This document shows, in pieces, positions 49,684-63,276 of a stretch of 64,000 bases of DNA. The stretch is from Ophiosphaerella korrae (lineage: Eukaryota; Ascomycota; Dothideomycetes; Pleosporales; Phaeosphaeriaceae), in NCBI GenBank assembly GCA_028456385.1, contig JALNQF010000159.1, forward strand, positions 1 through 64,000. The letters are read 5' to 3'. A program made the translations under genes and the position numbers. Each line of letters starts with the position of its first letter. Within the stretch, counting starts at the first letter, position 1. The notes under the pieces are model-generated. The model did not search any database. It was not told the origin of the DNA and was given only the letters and a program-made list of their open reading frames with translations.

Positions 49684-51532
49684 ACGTATTCTATTACTAA
49701 AACTAACAAATTACTAGAACTAATAACTTTCCTTAGTACTACAAACACTACTTCTACACTACTATATTATAATAATAACAAAAAAATACGCCTACGTATA
49801 AAGGTAGAGTAGAGCTTACCCTTAAAGCTTTATCTCTAGGCTAATTCTAAAGCTAGCGACGCGCTGCTAAAGTGTTTAACGTTAATTATTATTACCTCTC
49901 TAACTAACTTAAAGGAATTATACTATAGGTAATTATAACTACTAACTACTAGAAACTTACTTCTAACAAAGAGCAGACAATTATTAACTATATCTTTAAC
50001 CTTAACTAACAAGGATTTGCCCCCTAGCTCTGCGAGGTAGCTAATATAGCTAATAAACTACTAGTAGTATAGGATAGAATACCTATAGGTAAGTACTAGC
50101 CTACACGCTTTATAAGGCGCTTAGACAAACTAAAGATAGTATTTAACTAAGTAAAGGATTGCTAGAAAATACTCTAGGAAGACCCTAAGGTTATTAGCTT
50201 GTAGTTTAAGCTTATAGAGGACACTAAGGCCTAGTATAGAGTAGTAGATAAGGACGTCTATAACTTTAATAAGACTAGCTTCTAGATAAAAGTAATTAGG
50301 TTAATAAAGGTTGTTATAGGCTTAGAGAGGCGTTAATAACCTACGCTTACTTAGAGTAGTAATTATAAGTAGGCTATAGTAATCTAAAGTATTTACGTAG
50401 TAGGGTACGCTATTCTACTATTTATTATCTATAAAGGGCGCGTCTATATCTCTACCTAGTATAAGGAGATAGGTATACTACTAGACTAGAAGCTCTTAGT
50501 CTCTAAGAATAGCTAGATAATAAATCTACTTAGCCTAAAGTAGTTAAAGTACTTTAACGCGTATATAAAGACGCGCTAGGTAGGAGTGTACTAGCTACTT
50601 ATTTTAGATAGCTACGAGAGCTACCTTAACTAGGATTTTAAAGATTATTACCTTAAAAACAAAATCCTTACCTTCTATATACCCTCTTATTTATTGTATA
50701 TCTTCTAGCTACTTAATATAGTGTGCTTCTCGCTATTAAAGCGTAAGTACTTTAATTACGTATAGGACTTAGTATAGAAACGCGTATTCTATATTAATAA
50801 GGAAGGCTTCTTTCTTACTTTTAGAGACGCGTTTTTAGATATATTTATAGAGGAAAACTATAAGAAAGCCTTTAAGGCTTTAGGACTTGTCTTCCTAAAC
50901 GCGTAGTAAGTACTAGATTACCTTAACGTACGTATTTGTACCCTACTAGGACCTTTACTACTAGAGACACTATAGTAGTTAAAGACTCTAAGTAATACGC
51001 TTAAATTTAGGTCTTAGTTAAAGCTTATAAAGGAATCCTTTGTATAATCTCTTAAAACTATATATACTAGCCTCTTCTAGCTTATTAAAGGTACTAAACT
51101 ACTACTATACTACAATGCACTCTAAGATACCTATATTAAAGAGCTTAAAGAGTAAGTAGATAGGCTTACCTAGTAGAAATCGCGTAAAAGAAAGTAAATT
51201 TAGTATAGTAGTATAATAGAGTATAGAATAAGAGTAATATAGGTAGCTATAGAGGGGTTAAGGGGTGCGTAGAGAGGGAAAAAGGCTTATAGTAGGGGTA
51301 ATTAGGAATAGGCTTAGCTAGGTTAACAGCGCTATAGGAACTATAAGAAGATAGGGTATAACGTACGAACGTGCTAAGAAGGTAAAGAAGAGACTTCTAA
51401 ATTAGATAGTAGTGTTATAGTAGTAGGGAGTACTAAGTAAAGTTTATTATTAACCTCTAAAGAGGTAGTATTTGTAGTACTAAGGAAAGTTATTAGTTCT
51501 AGTAATTTGTTAGTTTTAGTAATAGAATACAT
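49684..51532 (+). mobile_element. Fb2: full-length pogo/Fot1-like transposon inside E
   Basis: 1849 bp with TIRs ACGTATTCTATTACTAAAAC..GTTTTAGTAATAGAATACAT and TA at 49682-49683 and 51533-51534. The transposase reads on the plus strand through RIP changes: LERRQQPTLTQSSNYK, GYAIPLFIIYKGRVYIST, LLILDSYESYLNQDFKDYYL (a damaged D..H-S-H motif region), IPSYLLYILQLLNIVCFS, and a basic KSRKRK run. These are marks of the pogo/Fot1 DDE family. Its TIR differs from Fb1 in sequence, though the body matches, so they are subfamilies. It is inactive. Confidence 0.9.
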
Positions 51533-52283
51533 TAATTATTAAGGGTATTTGTTTATTATATAACGTATTCTCTATATTCTTATAAACTTCTTTTATATAA
51601 AATTTCTTATAGCTCTACTATTAATTATTAATTATACTTTTTTTTCTTAGTACTTACTTATTTTTATAATATATAGGCCTCTTAAACCTTCTAGCTATTC
51701 TTACTTAGGTAATTTTATAAATTATCTATCTTTCTAAGGCTATAGTCTTACTTTAAGTTTATACTCTTCGTGTTTTAGATATTTATTATATATATATTTA
51801 TACTATAGTCCTCTTAGGACGTATTTTTTAGATAGTTTAGGTCTAGGTCTTATTATAATATATCTTTCTACTAGTATTATCTCTTATCCTAAGATATCTT
51901 TTACTAAAATTACTCTTATATAATTATAGCCTTTTCTTTGTATAAGCTATACTTAGTTATTTACTTTAGGTTTCTTATGTATAATATAGTTTTTATCTAA
52001 GTATAATAACTATAATACTTTAAAGTATACTAGATGTTTTAGGTCTATTATTTTATTATCCCCTTCTTAGTATTTGTTTTTCTTAGGTGTCTCTTCTATT
52101 AAAATATAGTATACTACTAGTACTCTTAGTATATAGGCTTTATTAATCTATTATATTTTTCTTATAAAGGACTACTATTCTCTCTATATAGGTATTCTTC
52201 TTACTATAACTAAATATTGTTTTATCTATTCTTAGAATAGTATAAACTTTATTTCTTTAGGATTACGTTCTTTCTAGTCTTTG

Positions 52284-52726
52284 TATTATAGCTGTAATAA
52301 GAGAAAACTAATTTAAGCTAGTTAGCCCTACTATAGATAATAACAACACGTATAACCTATAGAGTAATAAACTTAACTAAGAGACTAACTACAATAGAGA
52401 CACGTAATAGATTTGCAATTCGCAATCTTAGTAAACATAAAGTATAAAGCTAAGTACGTAATAGATTTGTAATTTATAATCTTAGTAAATATAAAGTATA
52501 AAGCTAGCTAAAAGGCCTAGGTATATAGTTAGTAGTAATGCGTATTATTAAGATAGTATTAGTAATCTAATCTCTAACCTAGAACGCTAATACTTAATAT
52601 TGTATATATAAATCAACTATTATTTATAGTTATTACTAATTATAATATAAGCTTTTGTTATTACCTCTTAATCTACTAATAACTCTAAAAGGTTATTAGG
52701 AAGTTAACCCTAGTATACCTATTACA
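52284..52726 (+). repeat. 5-prime LTR of element G
   Basis: 443 bp. It contains two copies of an about 55-bp unit (CGTAATAGATTTGYRATTYR) at about 52404-52506. Confidence 0.9.
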
Positions 52727-52799
52727 CCTTACTAATTTAGATATTAAGAGGAGCGAAGCGTAAGTAGCGCATAGTCTAGCTAATACAATAGTAGAAAGT

Positions 52800-55700
52800 T
52801 TAACTAAATAAGTAGCTAAGATACCTAGGAGTAGTTATAAATTAGATAGTATAGTATAGGAGACAATTAAAGATTATATAAACAATCTAATCTTAGATAA
52901 AGAAGATATAAAGATAGTAATTAACGCTTTAGAAACGTAGAATAAAGTATAAATTAAAGCTATTATTAAACGATAGAACTAGATAGAAATAATTATATAA
53001 AGACTAGAAATAAGTGCAATAAAGAAACTACCTAAGATACTTGTCCTTAGAAAGTTTAATAGAACAAGAGAAGAACTAAGACCCTTTATAGTATTAGTAT
53101 AACTCTAGATAGATATATAAGTACTATACTTTAATATAGAAGAAAAAAAGGTAATATATATTAGAATACACCTTAAAAAGGATGCGATAAGATAGTTTAA
53201 ACTTTACAAGATAGACTATATAATATACGCTCTAATAATATAGAAAGATAAAACTAGAGCTATTTTTAGAAGTTATAAATACATTACTAGGTAAATAAGA
53301 GTAGTATTTAGGGATATAGACATTACCTAATAAGCTAAAGAGAAACTTAAAAGACTTACACAATAAAAAAGTGTCTCTAAGTACGTATTATAGTTTAAAC
53401 AACTATTACAAAATATAGAATAAAATAAATTAGCCCTAATATTACGATTTAAACAAGAACTAAATAAGAAGATCTAATACAAAATAATTTATATAGAGAA
53501 ACCTAGGATACTAGAAGCTTTAAAATAATAAGTAATATAAATTAACAACAACCTTTAAGAATAGAAAAAGAACAAGTATAGTAGCTAATCTAGGAACTAA
53601 GATACTAGAGACCCTATAATCCTTAACACTAACAAGAATAGAAAGAAAAAGAAGAACAAAGACTTTACGTACTTTAACTATAGTAAGAAAAGCTACTATA
53701 CAAAAGACTACTAATTATAAAAGAAGAAAGATATAGTATATTATAAATATAGAAAGCTAGGATACTTTATAAAAGACTATAGAAGTAAAGACTATAAGAA
53801 GGATAAAGAAATATAGTTAAAAATAACTAAAAATAAGAAAGAAGTACTAAAAGTATAGGCTAAACCTTAAGAGAAGGTAGCTAAGAGCAAAGAAATATAA
53901 TACGTAATACTCTATTAGACCTTTTATTACAAAGATAACTACTACATATACCTTTCTAGTAAATAGGGAGTAAGATACTTTTTATAAAAGAATAGAGTAG
54001 TAGCAATAAAAGAAAGAATAAAAGCGTAGCTAGAAGAAATAGTATACGTAATAGACCTACTAATAGAAGATTTAGAAAGGGAAGAACCCTAGATTCTATT
54101 AATCTAAGCTAAAGAACTAGTACTAGATAAAGAGACTACTATAGCTTCCTCTAAAGGACTACAAAGAAGTAAGAAATAAGTTAGTATAAGAGGTATAGAG
54201 TACGCCTAGCTAGATATATATAGCTATAATAGCTATACAATAATAGATATAGAGGAATAAAACAAAGAAGAGAAATTCGTTTAGAAATACTTACTAGTTA
54301 TAAGTATAGAGGAAGCGTACAAAGACTAGAAAGAACGCAATCTAAAAGAAATAAAGTTTATACTATTTTAGGAGTAGATAAAGTAATATATAGTTATAGT
54401 AGGAAGAATACCTATATAAAAGGAATAGTAATTCCTTGCAAAAAAGACGCAATAGATTAACAAAGCCTATATACTAAGAATACTAGTAGTATACTATATC
54501 CTAATAACAAATACACCTAGAAAAGATAAATACTAGGAAGGGGATAATAAAATAACAAACCTAAAACATCTAGTATATTTTAAAGTATTATAGATATTAT
54601 ACCTAGACAAGAATTATACTATACATAGAAACTCTAAAGTAAATAATAATATATAGCTTATAAGAAGAAAAGGCTACAATTATACAAGAGTAATTCTAGT
54701 AGAAAATATCTAAGGATAAGAAATAATACTAGAAGAAAGTTACGTAGTAGTAAGGCCTAGACTAAAACTATCTAAGAAATACGTCTAAGGAGGACTATAG
54801 TACACGTATAAGTATAATAAATATCTAAAACACGAGGAATATAAACTTAAAGTAGGGCTATAGCCCTAGAAAGGTAGACAATTTATAAAAACGCCTAAGT
54901 AAGAAAAGCTAGAAGGTATTATAGGCCTATACGTTATAAAAATAGGTATATACTAAAGAAAAAGAGTATAAATTATAATTAATAGTAGAGCTACAAGAAA
55001 CTTTATATCTAAGAAGTTTATAGAAACCTAAGGAATAAACTATATAACAAAGAAGTACCTTTAATAACTAAGTATAATTAAAAGAAAACTATTCTAGGAA
55101 CTTATTAAGTTTAAAACAATACCTTTAACACTAAGGTTAAAAGAACTAGAAATTAGAAATATAGTTATAGATATAACAACAATTAACAATAAATAAGATA
55201 TAATATTAGGTATACTATAGTTATAGATAACTAACCTATATATTAATTAGAGAATAGGAAAAATTAGTTATCTTAAAAAAGATATGTTAAAAGCTAATAT
55301 AAGCACCTACAAAGGAGAATTCCTTAAGAAATATAAGAAATAGGAAAAATAACTTATAGAACCTAAAGACTACCTTCTAGAATATTAACTATAGGATCTA
55401 GCAATAGATATAAAGGAAGACAAGAACGTAGGATAGAGCCTAGTTTATAGAAAAATAGAAGAAGAATCTAAGATTAAACGAGCATTTATTAAAAAGGTAA
55501 TAAGAAAAGGATAGATATAAGAATCTAAGTCTTTAGTAGTATACAGACTTATCTTTATAGACAAGAAAGAGATAAGTAATAAAAGACCTTACGTAGATTT
55601 TAGAAAAACTAACGCAATAATAAACAAGAACTAATACCCTTTACTACAAATAGATAAAATACAAGATAGACTATAGAAAGTAAAGATCTTTATAAAACTA

Positions 55701-58190
55701 GACATCTAAAACGCCTACTATTAAATTAGAATAAAGAAAGGCAATAAATAGAAAATAGTATTTAGAACAAAGTATAGACTATACAAATACCTAGTTATAC
55801 CTTTTAGCTTAATAAATACACTAGCAGCCTTTTAAGAAAGAATTAATATAGTACTAAGAGAATACTTAGACGTATTTATATTTACGTATCTAGACAACAT
55901 CCTTATAGTCTTAAAAATAGAAGAGGAACACGTACAACATATATATAAAGTACTAGAAAAACTAGTAGAAAGTAAACTATTTCTTAAAATAAAGAAATGC
56001 AAGTTCTATACAAAAGAAATAGACTTCCTAAGATTTATTATTAAACTAGGAAAAATTAAGATTAACTTAGAAAAGATTAAATTAATTAATAAATAGCTAA
56101 CACTAAAGAACCTAAAAGAAGTATAATAATTTTATAGGTTAGCAAACTTCTATAAGAAGTTAATAGTAGGATAGTTTAAAGATATAAAACTAATAACAAA
56201 ACTTATAAAGAAAGATATACTATTTAAATAGACTAAGGAATGTAATAAGGTATTTAATAAGATTAAAAGAAAGTTTATAGAAAACCTAGTTATTAGAATA
56301 TATAATCTAGACCTACTAGCAATAGTAAAAATAGATACATCTAACTTAGTCTATAGAATAGTACTAATATAAGAAGACCTAAAGACTAAAAAAGAATATT
56401 TAGTTAAATACTTCTCTAAAAAGATAAAAACAGTAGAGCTTAACTACCTAATTTATAATAAAGAGATACTAGTAATCTATAAAGTATTTAAATAATAGAG
56501 AGTATACCTATAAAGAGTAAAATACTAAATAAAAGTCTATATAGACTATAAAAATCTTATAGGATTTATAATAAATAAAGAATTATTATAACGCTATACA
56601 AGATAGTAGGAATTCCTATTAATATTTAACTTAGAAATTATATATAAAAAAAAGAAAGACAACTAATTTATAGACGCCTTTAGTAGAAGACTAGACTTAT
56701 AAGAAGAAGTAAACGCTCTAGGTATAGTTCTAGTATAGAATAAAGAAGGACACTTAGTCCTAAATATACTTAAAATAGCTGCAATACTTAAGAGAATAAG
56801 TAGTAAGCTAGATAGATAGATTTAGAAAATAACGTAAGAAGTACCTAAAGAAATAGAAAAGCTAGAAATCTAAGAAGGACTTGTATAAGCCTATAGAAGA
56901 ATATACATTCTAGGAAAAATTTAGAGAGAATTTATATAACGATTCTATAAGCTACTAGTATATAGATACTAAAGAATTAAGAAAATACTAAATAGACTCC
57001 TAAAGGATTACTATATCCTAAGAGTAAGATAACTAGTAGAAGAAGTACTACAAGATTATATAGAATACTATAGAAATAAGTATAATAGATACGTACTATA
57101 TAGGATGCTATAACTAGTTAAAGTACTAGAGCAACTCTAAGGAGTAATAATAATAGACTTTATTACGAAGCTACCTAAATTAAAAGATCTAATATTAAGA
57201 GTTAAGTATAATAGAATACTTATAATAGTAGACAAGCTTATAAAGTATATATACTTTAGACTATATAAAGAGAAGAGTAAGATAGAAGTTGCTATATACT
57301 AGGTTCTAGGAACTATAATTAGTTAATATAGACTACTAGACAAGATTATTATAGATAGAGATGTAAGATTTATATTAAAACTATAGGAAACAATAACAGC
57401 GTAATTAGGAATACAATATACTATATTAATAGTATATTATCTACAAATAGATAGACAATTAGAACGAATAAATTAAATAGTAGAATAATACCTAAGATAC
57501 TACCTTAACTACAACTAGAATAATTAGGTATAGCTACTACCTATAGTATAGTTAGTATATAACAGCGCAAAAAATATAGTAATAGGAGTATTACTCTTCT
57601 TTGTAAACTATAGATTTAACCCTAATATATACTAGATACTAAGAACCTAAATATCTTAGTCCCTAAAAAGAGAAAACTTTATTAATAGACTTAAAGACAT
57701 ATATAACTAATTAAGACAAGATATAGAATTTCTATATAATTAAATAATAAAATACTATAACAAGAAATACAAAGAGGGACCCTAATTTAGAGAGAGAGAA
57801 AAAGTATAGTTAGTACGAAAAAACATTAAGAGTAAGAGACTAAGTTCTAAATTAGATTATATTAAAATAAGACTATATAAAGTAGAGAAGAAAGTTATAC
57901 TAGTTATATTTAGACTAAAGCTACTAAGTAAAATAAGGATATACCTAACTTTCTACGTAGCGCTACTTAAGACAGCACTACAAGGCGCAGAACTACTAGT
58001 GTATAAAGTAGATATATATAGAGAACAAGAAGAATAAGAAGTTAAAAAAATCCTAGTATACTAGTTCTATAATAGTAGAAACTATTACTTAGTAAAATAG
58101 ATAGGAACTAACAAGAAAGGGAAACTATAGGAGAATATATAGGAACTAGAAGATAACTTTAACTACCCTAAGAAACTAGAGGAGTTCTAA
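52800..58190 (+). pseudogene. RIP-degraded gag-pol of element G
   Basis: Same order as in element B. The zinc-knuckle region is near 53667-53710 (YFNYSKKSYYTKDY, with Cys turned to Tyr), a protease-like motif near 54980, the RT box FTYLDNIL at 55881-55904, integrase pieces such as DFITKLPKL near 57158, and a chromodomain at about 58037-58190. Frequent TAG/TAA stand where Trp and Gln codons are expected. No product. Confidence 0.87.
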
Positions 58191-58843
58191 AGTTAAAACC
58201 CTCTAGATCGCCTTGTAGCAAACTAAGAAAACTAGTATTACTAACAACAAATAAAGAGACGCTAGGAACGTTTAATATAATAAAAGCTAGAGCAGCTTCT
58301 ACTACGTCCTTAAGGTCTATTTTAGCCTCTAAGGCACGAGACTATTTAGACGATTTAGCGTTATTATAAGCCTTTATCTTATAAAGGCGCTTAACGTAAG
58401 AATAAAGATCTACTAGCTTATAAAGAGTTAGCTTATACTTAGCCTTAGCTTCTACGAGCTATAATAATAGTATCTCTTAAGCCTAGTTAATAGCTCGCCT
58501 TATACAACTTAGTAAGAAGAGACTATATAGAAATAGAGTACTTATACTTAGTAAGGGAAATACCTAAAAGAGTATACTTATATTAGATATTAGTAAGAAT
58601 ACACTTGTTATAGTGTTTACTATCCTTTAAAGATATAAGATAAGTAAGCTTTAGCTAAGTATAATAAGCGCAAGGGAATATTTTAACTCTATTACAAGTA
58701 ACATAAGTAATAAGAAGAAGTTTGTTGTAATTAGAATAAGAAGATATAGAGAATAATAAGGAATTAGAAATAAACAAAGAAACTAGACTAATAACCTTAG
58801 GCCTAGGGTAGAGAAACAAGAACCTACCTAAAGAGGAGAATAG

Positions 58844-59286
58844 TATTATAGCTATAACAAGAGAAAACTAATTTAAGCTAGTTAGCCCTACTATAGATAA
58901 CAACAACACGTATAACCTATAGGGTAATAAACTTAACTAAGAGACTAACTACAATAGAAATACGTAATAGATTTACGATTCGCGATCTTAGCAAATATAA
59001 AGTACAAAGCTAAGCACGTAATAGATTTATAATTCGCGATCTTAGTAAATACAAAGTATAAAGCTAGCTAAGAGGCCTAGGTATATAGTTAGTAGTAATG
59101 CGCATTATTAGGATAGTATTAGTAATCTAATCTCTAACCTAGAACGCTAATACTTAACATTATACACACAAATCAACTATTATTTATAGTTATTACTAAT
59201 TGCAATACAAGCTTTTGTTATTACCTCTTAATCTACTAACAACCCTAAAAGGTTATTAGAAAGTTAACCCTAGTGCACTTGTTATA
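58844..59286 (+). repeat. 3-prime LTR of element G
   Basis: 443 bp partner of 52284-52726. It keeps more CpA/CpG sites (GCGATCTTAGC, TGCAATAC), so it is less mutated than the 5-prime copy. Differences are transitions. Confidence 0.9.
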
Positions 59287-60914
59287 CTTTGTACGCTTCT
59301 TTTATACTTATAACTAGTAAGTATTTCTAAATAAACTTCTATACTTTATTTTATTCTCCTATATCTATTATTATATAGCTATTATAGCTATATATATTTA
59401 GCTAGGTATACTCTATACCTCTTATACTAACTTATTTCTTACTTTCTTATAGTCCTTTAGAGGAAGCTATAGTAGTCTCTTTATCTAGTACTAGTCCTTT
59501 AGCCTAGGTTAATAGAATCTAGGGTTCTTCTCTTTCTAAGTTTTCTATTAGTAAGTCTATTACGTAAGCTATTTCTTCTAGCTACGCTTTTATTCTTTCT
59601 TTTATTACTACTACTTTATTCTTCTATAAGAACTATCCTACTCTCTATTTACTAGAAAGGTATATATAGTAGTTATCTCTATAATAAAAGGTCTAGTAGA
59701 GTATTACGTATTACATTTCTTTACTCTTAGCTACCTTCTTTTAAGGTTTAGCTTATACTTTTAGTACTTCCTTTTTACTCTTAGTTGTTTTTAACTAGGC
59801 TTCTTTATCTTTCTTAAGGTCTTTACTTCTATAATCTTTTATAAAGTGTCCTAGTTTTCTATATTTATAATATACTATATCTTTCTTTTATTTAGATCTA
59901 TAGTCTTTTAAGTAGTAGCCTTTCTTACTATAACTAAAGTACGTAAAGTCTTTATTCTTCTTCTTTTTTCTATCTTTATTAGCGTTAAAGATTATAGGGT
60001 CTTTAATATCCTAGTTTCTAGGTTAGCTTCTATACATGTTCTTCTTCTATTCTTAAAGATTATTATCTATTTATATTACTTATTACTTTAGAGCTTTTAT
60101 TATCTTAGGTTTCTCTATATAGATTATTTTGTATTAGATTTTTGTATTTAGTCTTTACTTAAATTATAATATTAAGAATACCTTATTCTATTCTATATTT
60201 TACAATAGTTATTTAAACTATAATATATATTTAAGGATACTCTTACTTTATATAAGCCTTTTAAGTCTTTCTTTAGCTTGTTAGGTAATATCTATATCCC
60301 TAAATACTACTCTTATTTGTTTAGTAAAGTATTTATAACTTCTAAAGATAGCTCTAGTTTTATCTTTCTATATTATTAGGGTATATATAGTGTAATCTAT
60401 CTAGTAGAGTTTAAACTATCTTATTATATCTTCTTTAAAGTATATTCTAATATATATTACTTTCTTTTCTTCTATATTAAAGTATAGTACTTATATATCT
60501 ATTTATAGCTATACTACTACTATAAAAGGTTTTAAGTTTTCTCTTATTCTATTAAATTTCTTAAGTATAGGTATCTTAAGTAGTTTCTTTGTTACACTTA
60601 TCTCTAGTCTTTAAGTAATTAGTTCTATCTAGTTTTATCCTTCTATAATAGCTTTAATTTATACCTTATTTTATTTTATATAGTCTTAGAGTTCTTTATT
60701 TTATATTTCTAGGGCGTTAATTACAATCTTTATATCTTCCTTTTTAGAGATTAAGTTGTTTAGGTAGTCTTTAATTACTTTCTATACTATATTATCTAAC
60801 TTATAGCTACTTAAGGGTGCCTTAACTCTTTTCTTAGTTAAACTTTCTACTATTGTATTAGCTAGACTATACGCTACTTACACTTCGCTTCTCTTAATAA
60901 CTAAATTAGTAAGG

Positions 60915-61374
60915 TGTAATAGGGTTGCCTATTGTTAACTACAAGTAACTCCTAAGAGTATTAGTAGATTAAAAGGTAATAATAAAAGTTTATATTATAA
61001 TTAGTAATAACTATAAACAATAGTTAATTTATATATACAATATTAAGTATTAGCGTTCTAGGTTAGAGATTAGATTACTAATACTATCCTAATAATACGT
61101 ATCCTATTAACTATATACTTATGCTAATCTATTTGTATAATATTACAGATTACTACTAATCTATTTACACGTAACTATAGATTACCTTAATCTATTTATA
61201 CGTTATTACAAATTACTCTTAATCTATTTATACGTAACTATAGATTACTACTACGTGTCCTAGTTGTAAGTAGTCTCCTAATTAAGGTTATTACCCTACT
61301 CATCCTATACTTCGTTAGTATCTAAGTTAGGACTAATTAGTTCTATCTTAATTTCTCTTGTTATACCTATAACA
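60915..61374 (-). repeat. Right (5-prime) LTR of element E
   Basis: 460 bp, uninterrupted, TGTAATAGGG..TATAACA. It carries the four-copy 32-bp array at about 61123-61254. Confidence 0.92.
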
Positions 61375-61379
61375 CTATT

Positions 61380-61770
61380 TCTACCCCTTTACTCTAGTAT
61401 AATCTTTTACTAGGCCTATAGTATACTACTACTATATATTAATCCTCTTATTATACTATCTTTTACTTAAGTATTAAGCTAGCTATCTTCTATAATCTTC
61501 TATACTACCTATTATATCTACTATATATCTATAAAGTTCTATAATAACTATATTAGTACCTTATATTAGCTCTACCTTAATTGTACTCCTATAAGTTTAC
61601 TTAGTAGTACTCTTAACTATCTACTAACCTACCTATATATACTTCCTATTCTACTCGTAGCTACTATTTATAGCGTCTATCTATAGACCTTAATAGTCTA
61701 CCTTTATAATAGGCCTATATAGTATCCCTATATTAGATAAGTTATATAATTAGATACTTAATGCGTAATT
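61380..61770. other. AT-rich host sequence between E and H
   Basis: About 390 bp with no recognisable gene or element; continuous with the sequence left of E (before 43649). Confidence 0.5.
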
Positions 61771-61775
61771 AGATA

Positions 61776-62227
61776 TATAATAGGTTACTTATTGTTAACT
61801 ATAGATAGCCTATCTCGTAAAAGTTAGTAGATTAAGAGTTAATAACAAAAGCTTGTATAGTAATCTACAATAACTATAAACAATAGAAGATATCTTGCGA
61901 TTGTCTTGTATTAGTATTCTGTAGTTAAAGGATTAAATTACTAATACTATCCTAGTAATACGTATTATTACTTAACTATATATTTATACTAATCTATTAA
62001 TCTATTACTTGTGTCTAGTCTTAGCGACTATAGATTAATAGATTACTAATCTATTAATCTATATTTATTTTCTATCTATACACTTAAGAGATTAAGGGAT
62101 TACTTACGTATCCTAATTATAAGTAGTTTCTTAATCTAGCTTATTACCTTACTTATCCTATACTTTATTAGTACTAGAGTGTAAGCTAATTAGTTCTATC
62201 TCGATTTCTCTTATTACCTCTATAACA
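61776..62227 (-). repeat. LTR of element H (left, 3-prime LTR)
   Basis: 452 bp. Its middle cassette (about 61987-62075) is made of ATCTATTAATCTATTA-type repeats, again different from those of A/B, E and G. Confidence 0.8.
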
Positions 62228-63050
62228 CTATTCCCTCCTTTAGGTAGGTTCTTATTTTCTTGTCCTAAGGCTAAGGTTATTAGCCTAGTTTCTTCGTTAA
62301 TATTAAGTTCTTTATCCTCTATCTCTATATCTACTAAGTCTACTTATTACTATCTTTAATTAGCTAACTATATATTACGTTGTAGTATCGTAATATTCTC
62401 TTATTCTTGTTATAAGTCTTCTTATCCTCTATTAGTCTATATTTCCTTAAAATATAGTAAGGCTTATAAGGCGTATATTTATACTAATACTTAATTATCT
62501 TATAATCTTTCTAGGGTGTTTCTTATAGAGTGTAAGTTAAGTAGGCTTATTTACGTATCTATACTTAAATGTAATAAGAAGAGCTATTAACTACGCTTAA
62601 GAATAACTATTATTATAGATCGTAAAGGCTAAAAAGGAGCGTAAGAGACTATATAAGGTCTCTTGTTATACGCTAGAGGAATATTAGTTTTGTCTTTTTA
62701 ATAATTAGACGTAATTATCTAATAATTAGGCTTATTTATCTTGTCTTTATAAAATAAAGGCCTTAAATAATAAGAAGTCTGTCGAATAGTCTACTCTTCT
62801 AGAATCTAAGCTAGATTTTAAGGATATAGTAGGGGCCGCTTAGGCTCCTACTACGTTAGGCGCGTCTAACGCCTCTCTATTTGTCGCTAATAATACAATT
62901 CTTCCCTATTTACTACTAGGTAGTATAGAGGATTTTAATTTTAGAACTCCTTTAGTTTCTTAAAGTAGTTAAGATTATCTTCTAGTTCCTATATGTCTTC
63001 TTATAGTTAGCCTTTTTTATCTATTCTTATCTATTTTACTAGATAGTAGT

Positions 63051-63276
63051 GTAGTAGATAATAATAGCTAGACAATAGATAGACTAATTAACTGCGTACT
63101 AAGGGCTCTAACTAGTAGAAGATAAAAGAAGTTCCTACTTCTATTAACCTCGTTATATCTTCTTGTAAGTTTGTTGTCTAGTTTAAGTTCCTCTTATATT
63201 AAGCTTAAATACCCCTAAACTCCCTAACTAAAGCTCTCTTAGAGCTTAATTTAGCTAACTCTACTATAACTCTACT
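63051..63276. mobile_element. 226-bp insertion with 8-bp flanking repeats, MITE-like
   Basis: Comparison with A, C, E, B and G shows an extra block in H. It is flanked by ATAGTAGT at 63043-63050 and 63277-63284. Eight-base duplications are typical of hAT-type transposons, so this may be a non-autonomous hAT-like element. Terminal inverted repeats are weak, perhaps through RIP. Its origin is not proven. Confidence 0.45.

Larger units (their letters stand above)
52284..59286 (+). mobile_element. Gypsy element G: full-length chromodomain Ty3/Gypsy element, nested in E
   Basis: 7003 bp with 443-bp LTRs (52284-52726 and 58844-59286), whose TG start is mutated to TA. The TSD CTTTG lies at 52279-52283 and 59287-59291; element C shows the uninterrupted site near 25545. 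The polypurine tract AAGAGGAGAATAG at 58831-58843 gives plus-strand coding. It is the most divergent LTR of the set, with an AAGAGAAAACTAATTTAAGC start not shared by A, B, C or E. Confidence 0.93.
43654..61374 (-). mobile_element. Gypsy element E: full-length, carrying Fa2, Fb2 and element G
   Basis: The left LTR runs 43654-45966 with Fa2 inside it (460 bp without Fa2 and its TA); the right LTR is 60915-61374 (460 bp). Flanks are CTGTT at 43649-43653 and CTATT at 61375-61379, a TSD with one transition. The first LTR bases TATAACGAGG correspond to TGTAATAGGG of the partner. The pyrimidine run CTATCTCCTCC at 45967-45977 sets minus-strand coding. Subtracting Fa2, Fb2 and G with their TSDs leaves 7009 bp, in line with A, B, C and G. 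Body pieces are 45967-49681, 51535-52283 and 59292-60914. The YLDD-box region is near 48911-48935 and the chromodomain region near 46630-46790. RIP stops are everywhere. Confidence 0.88.
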
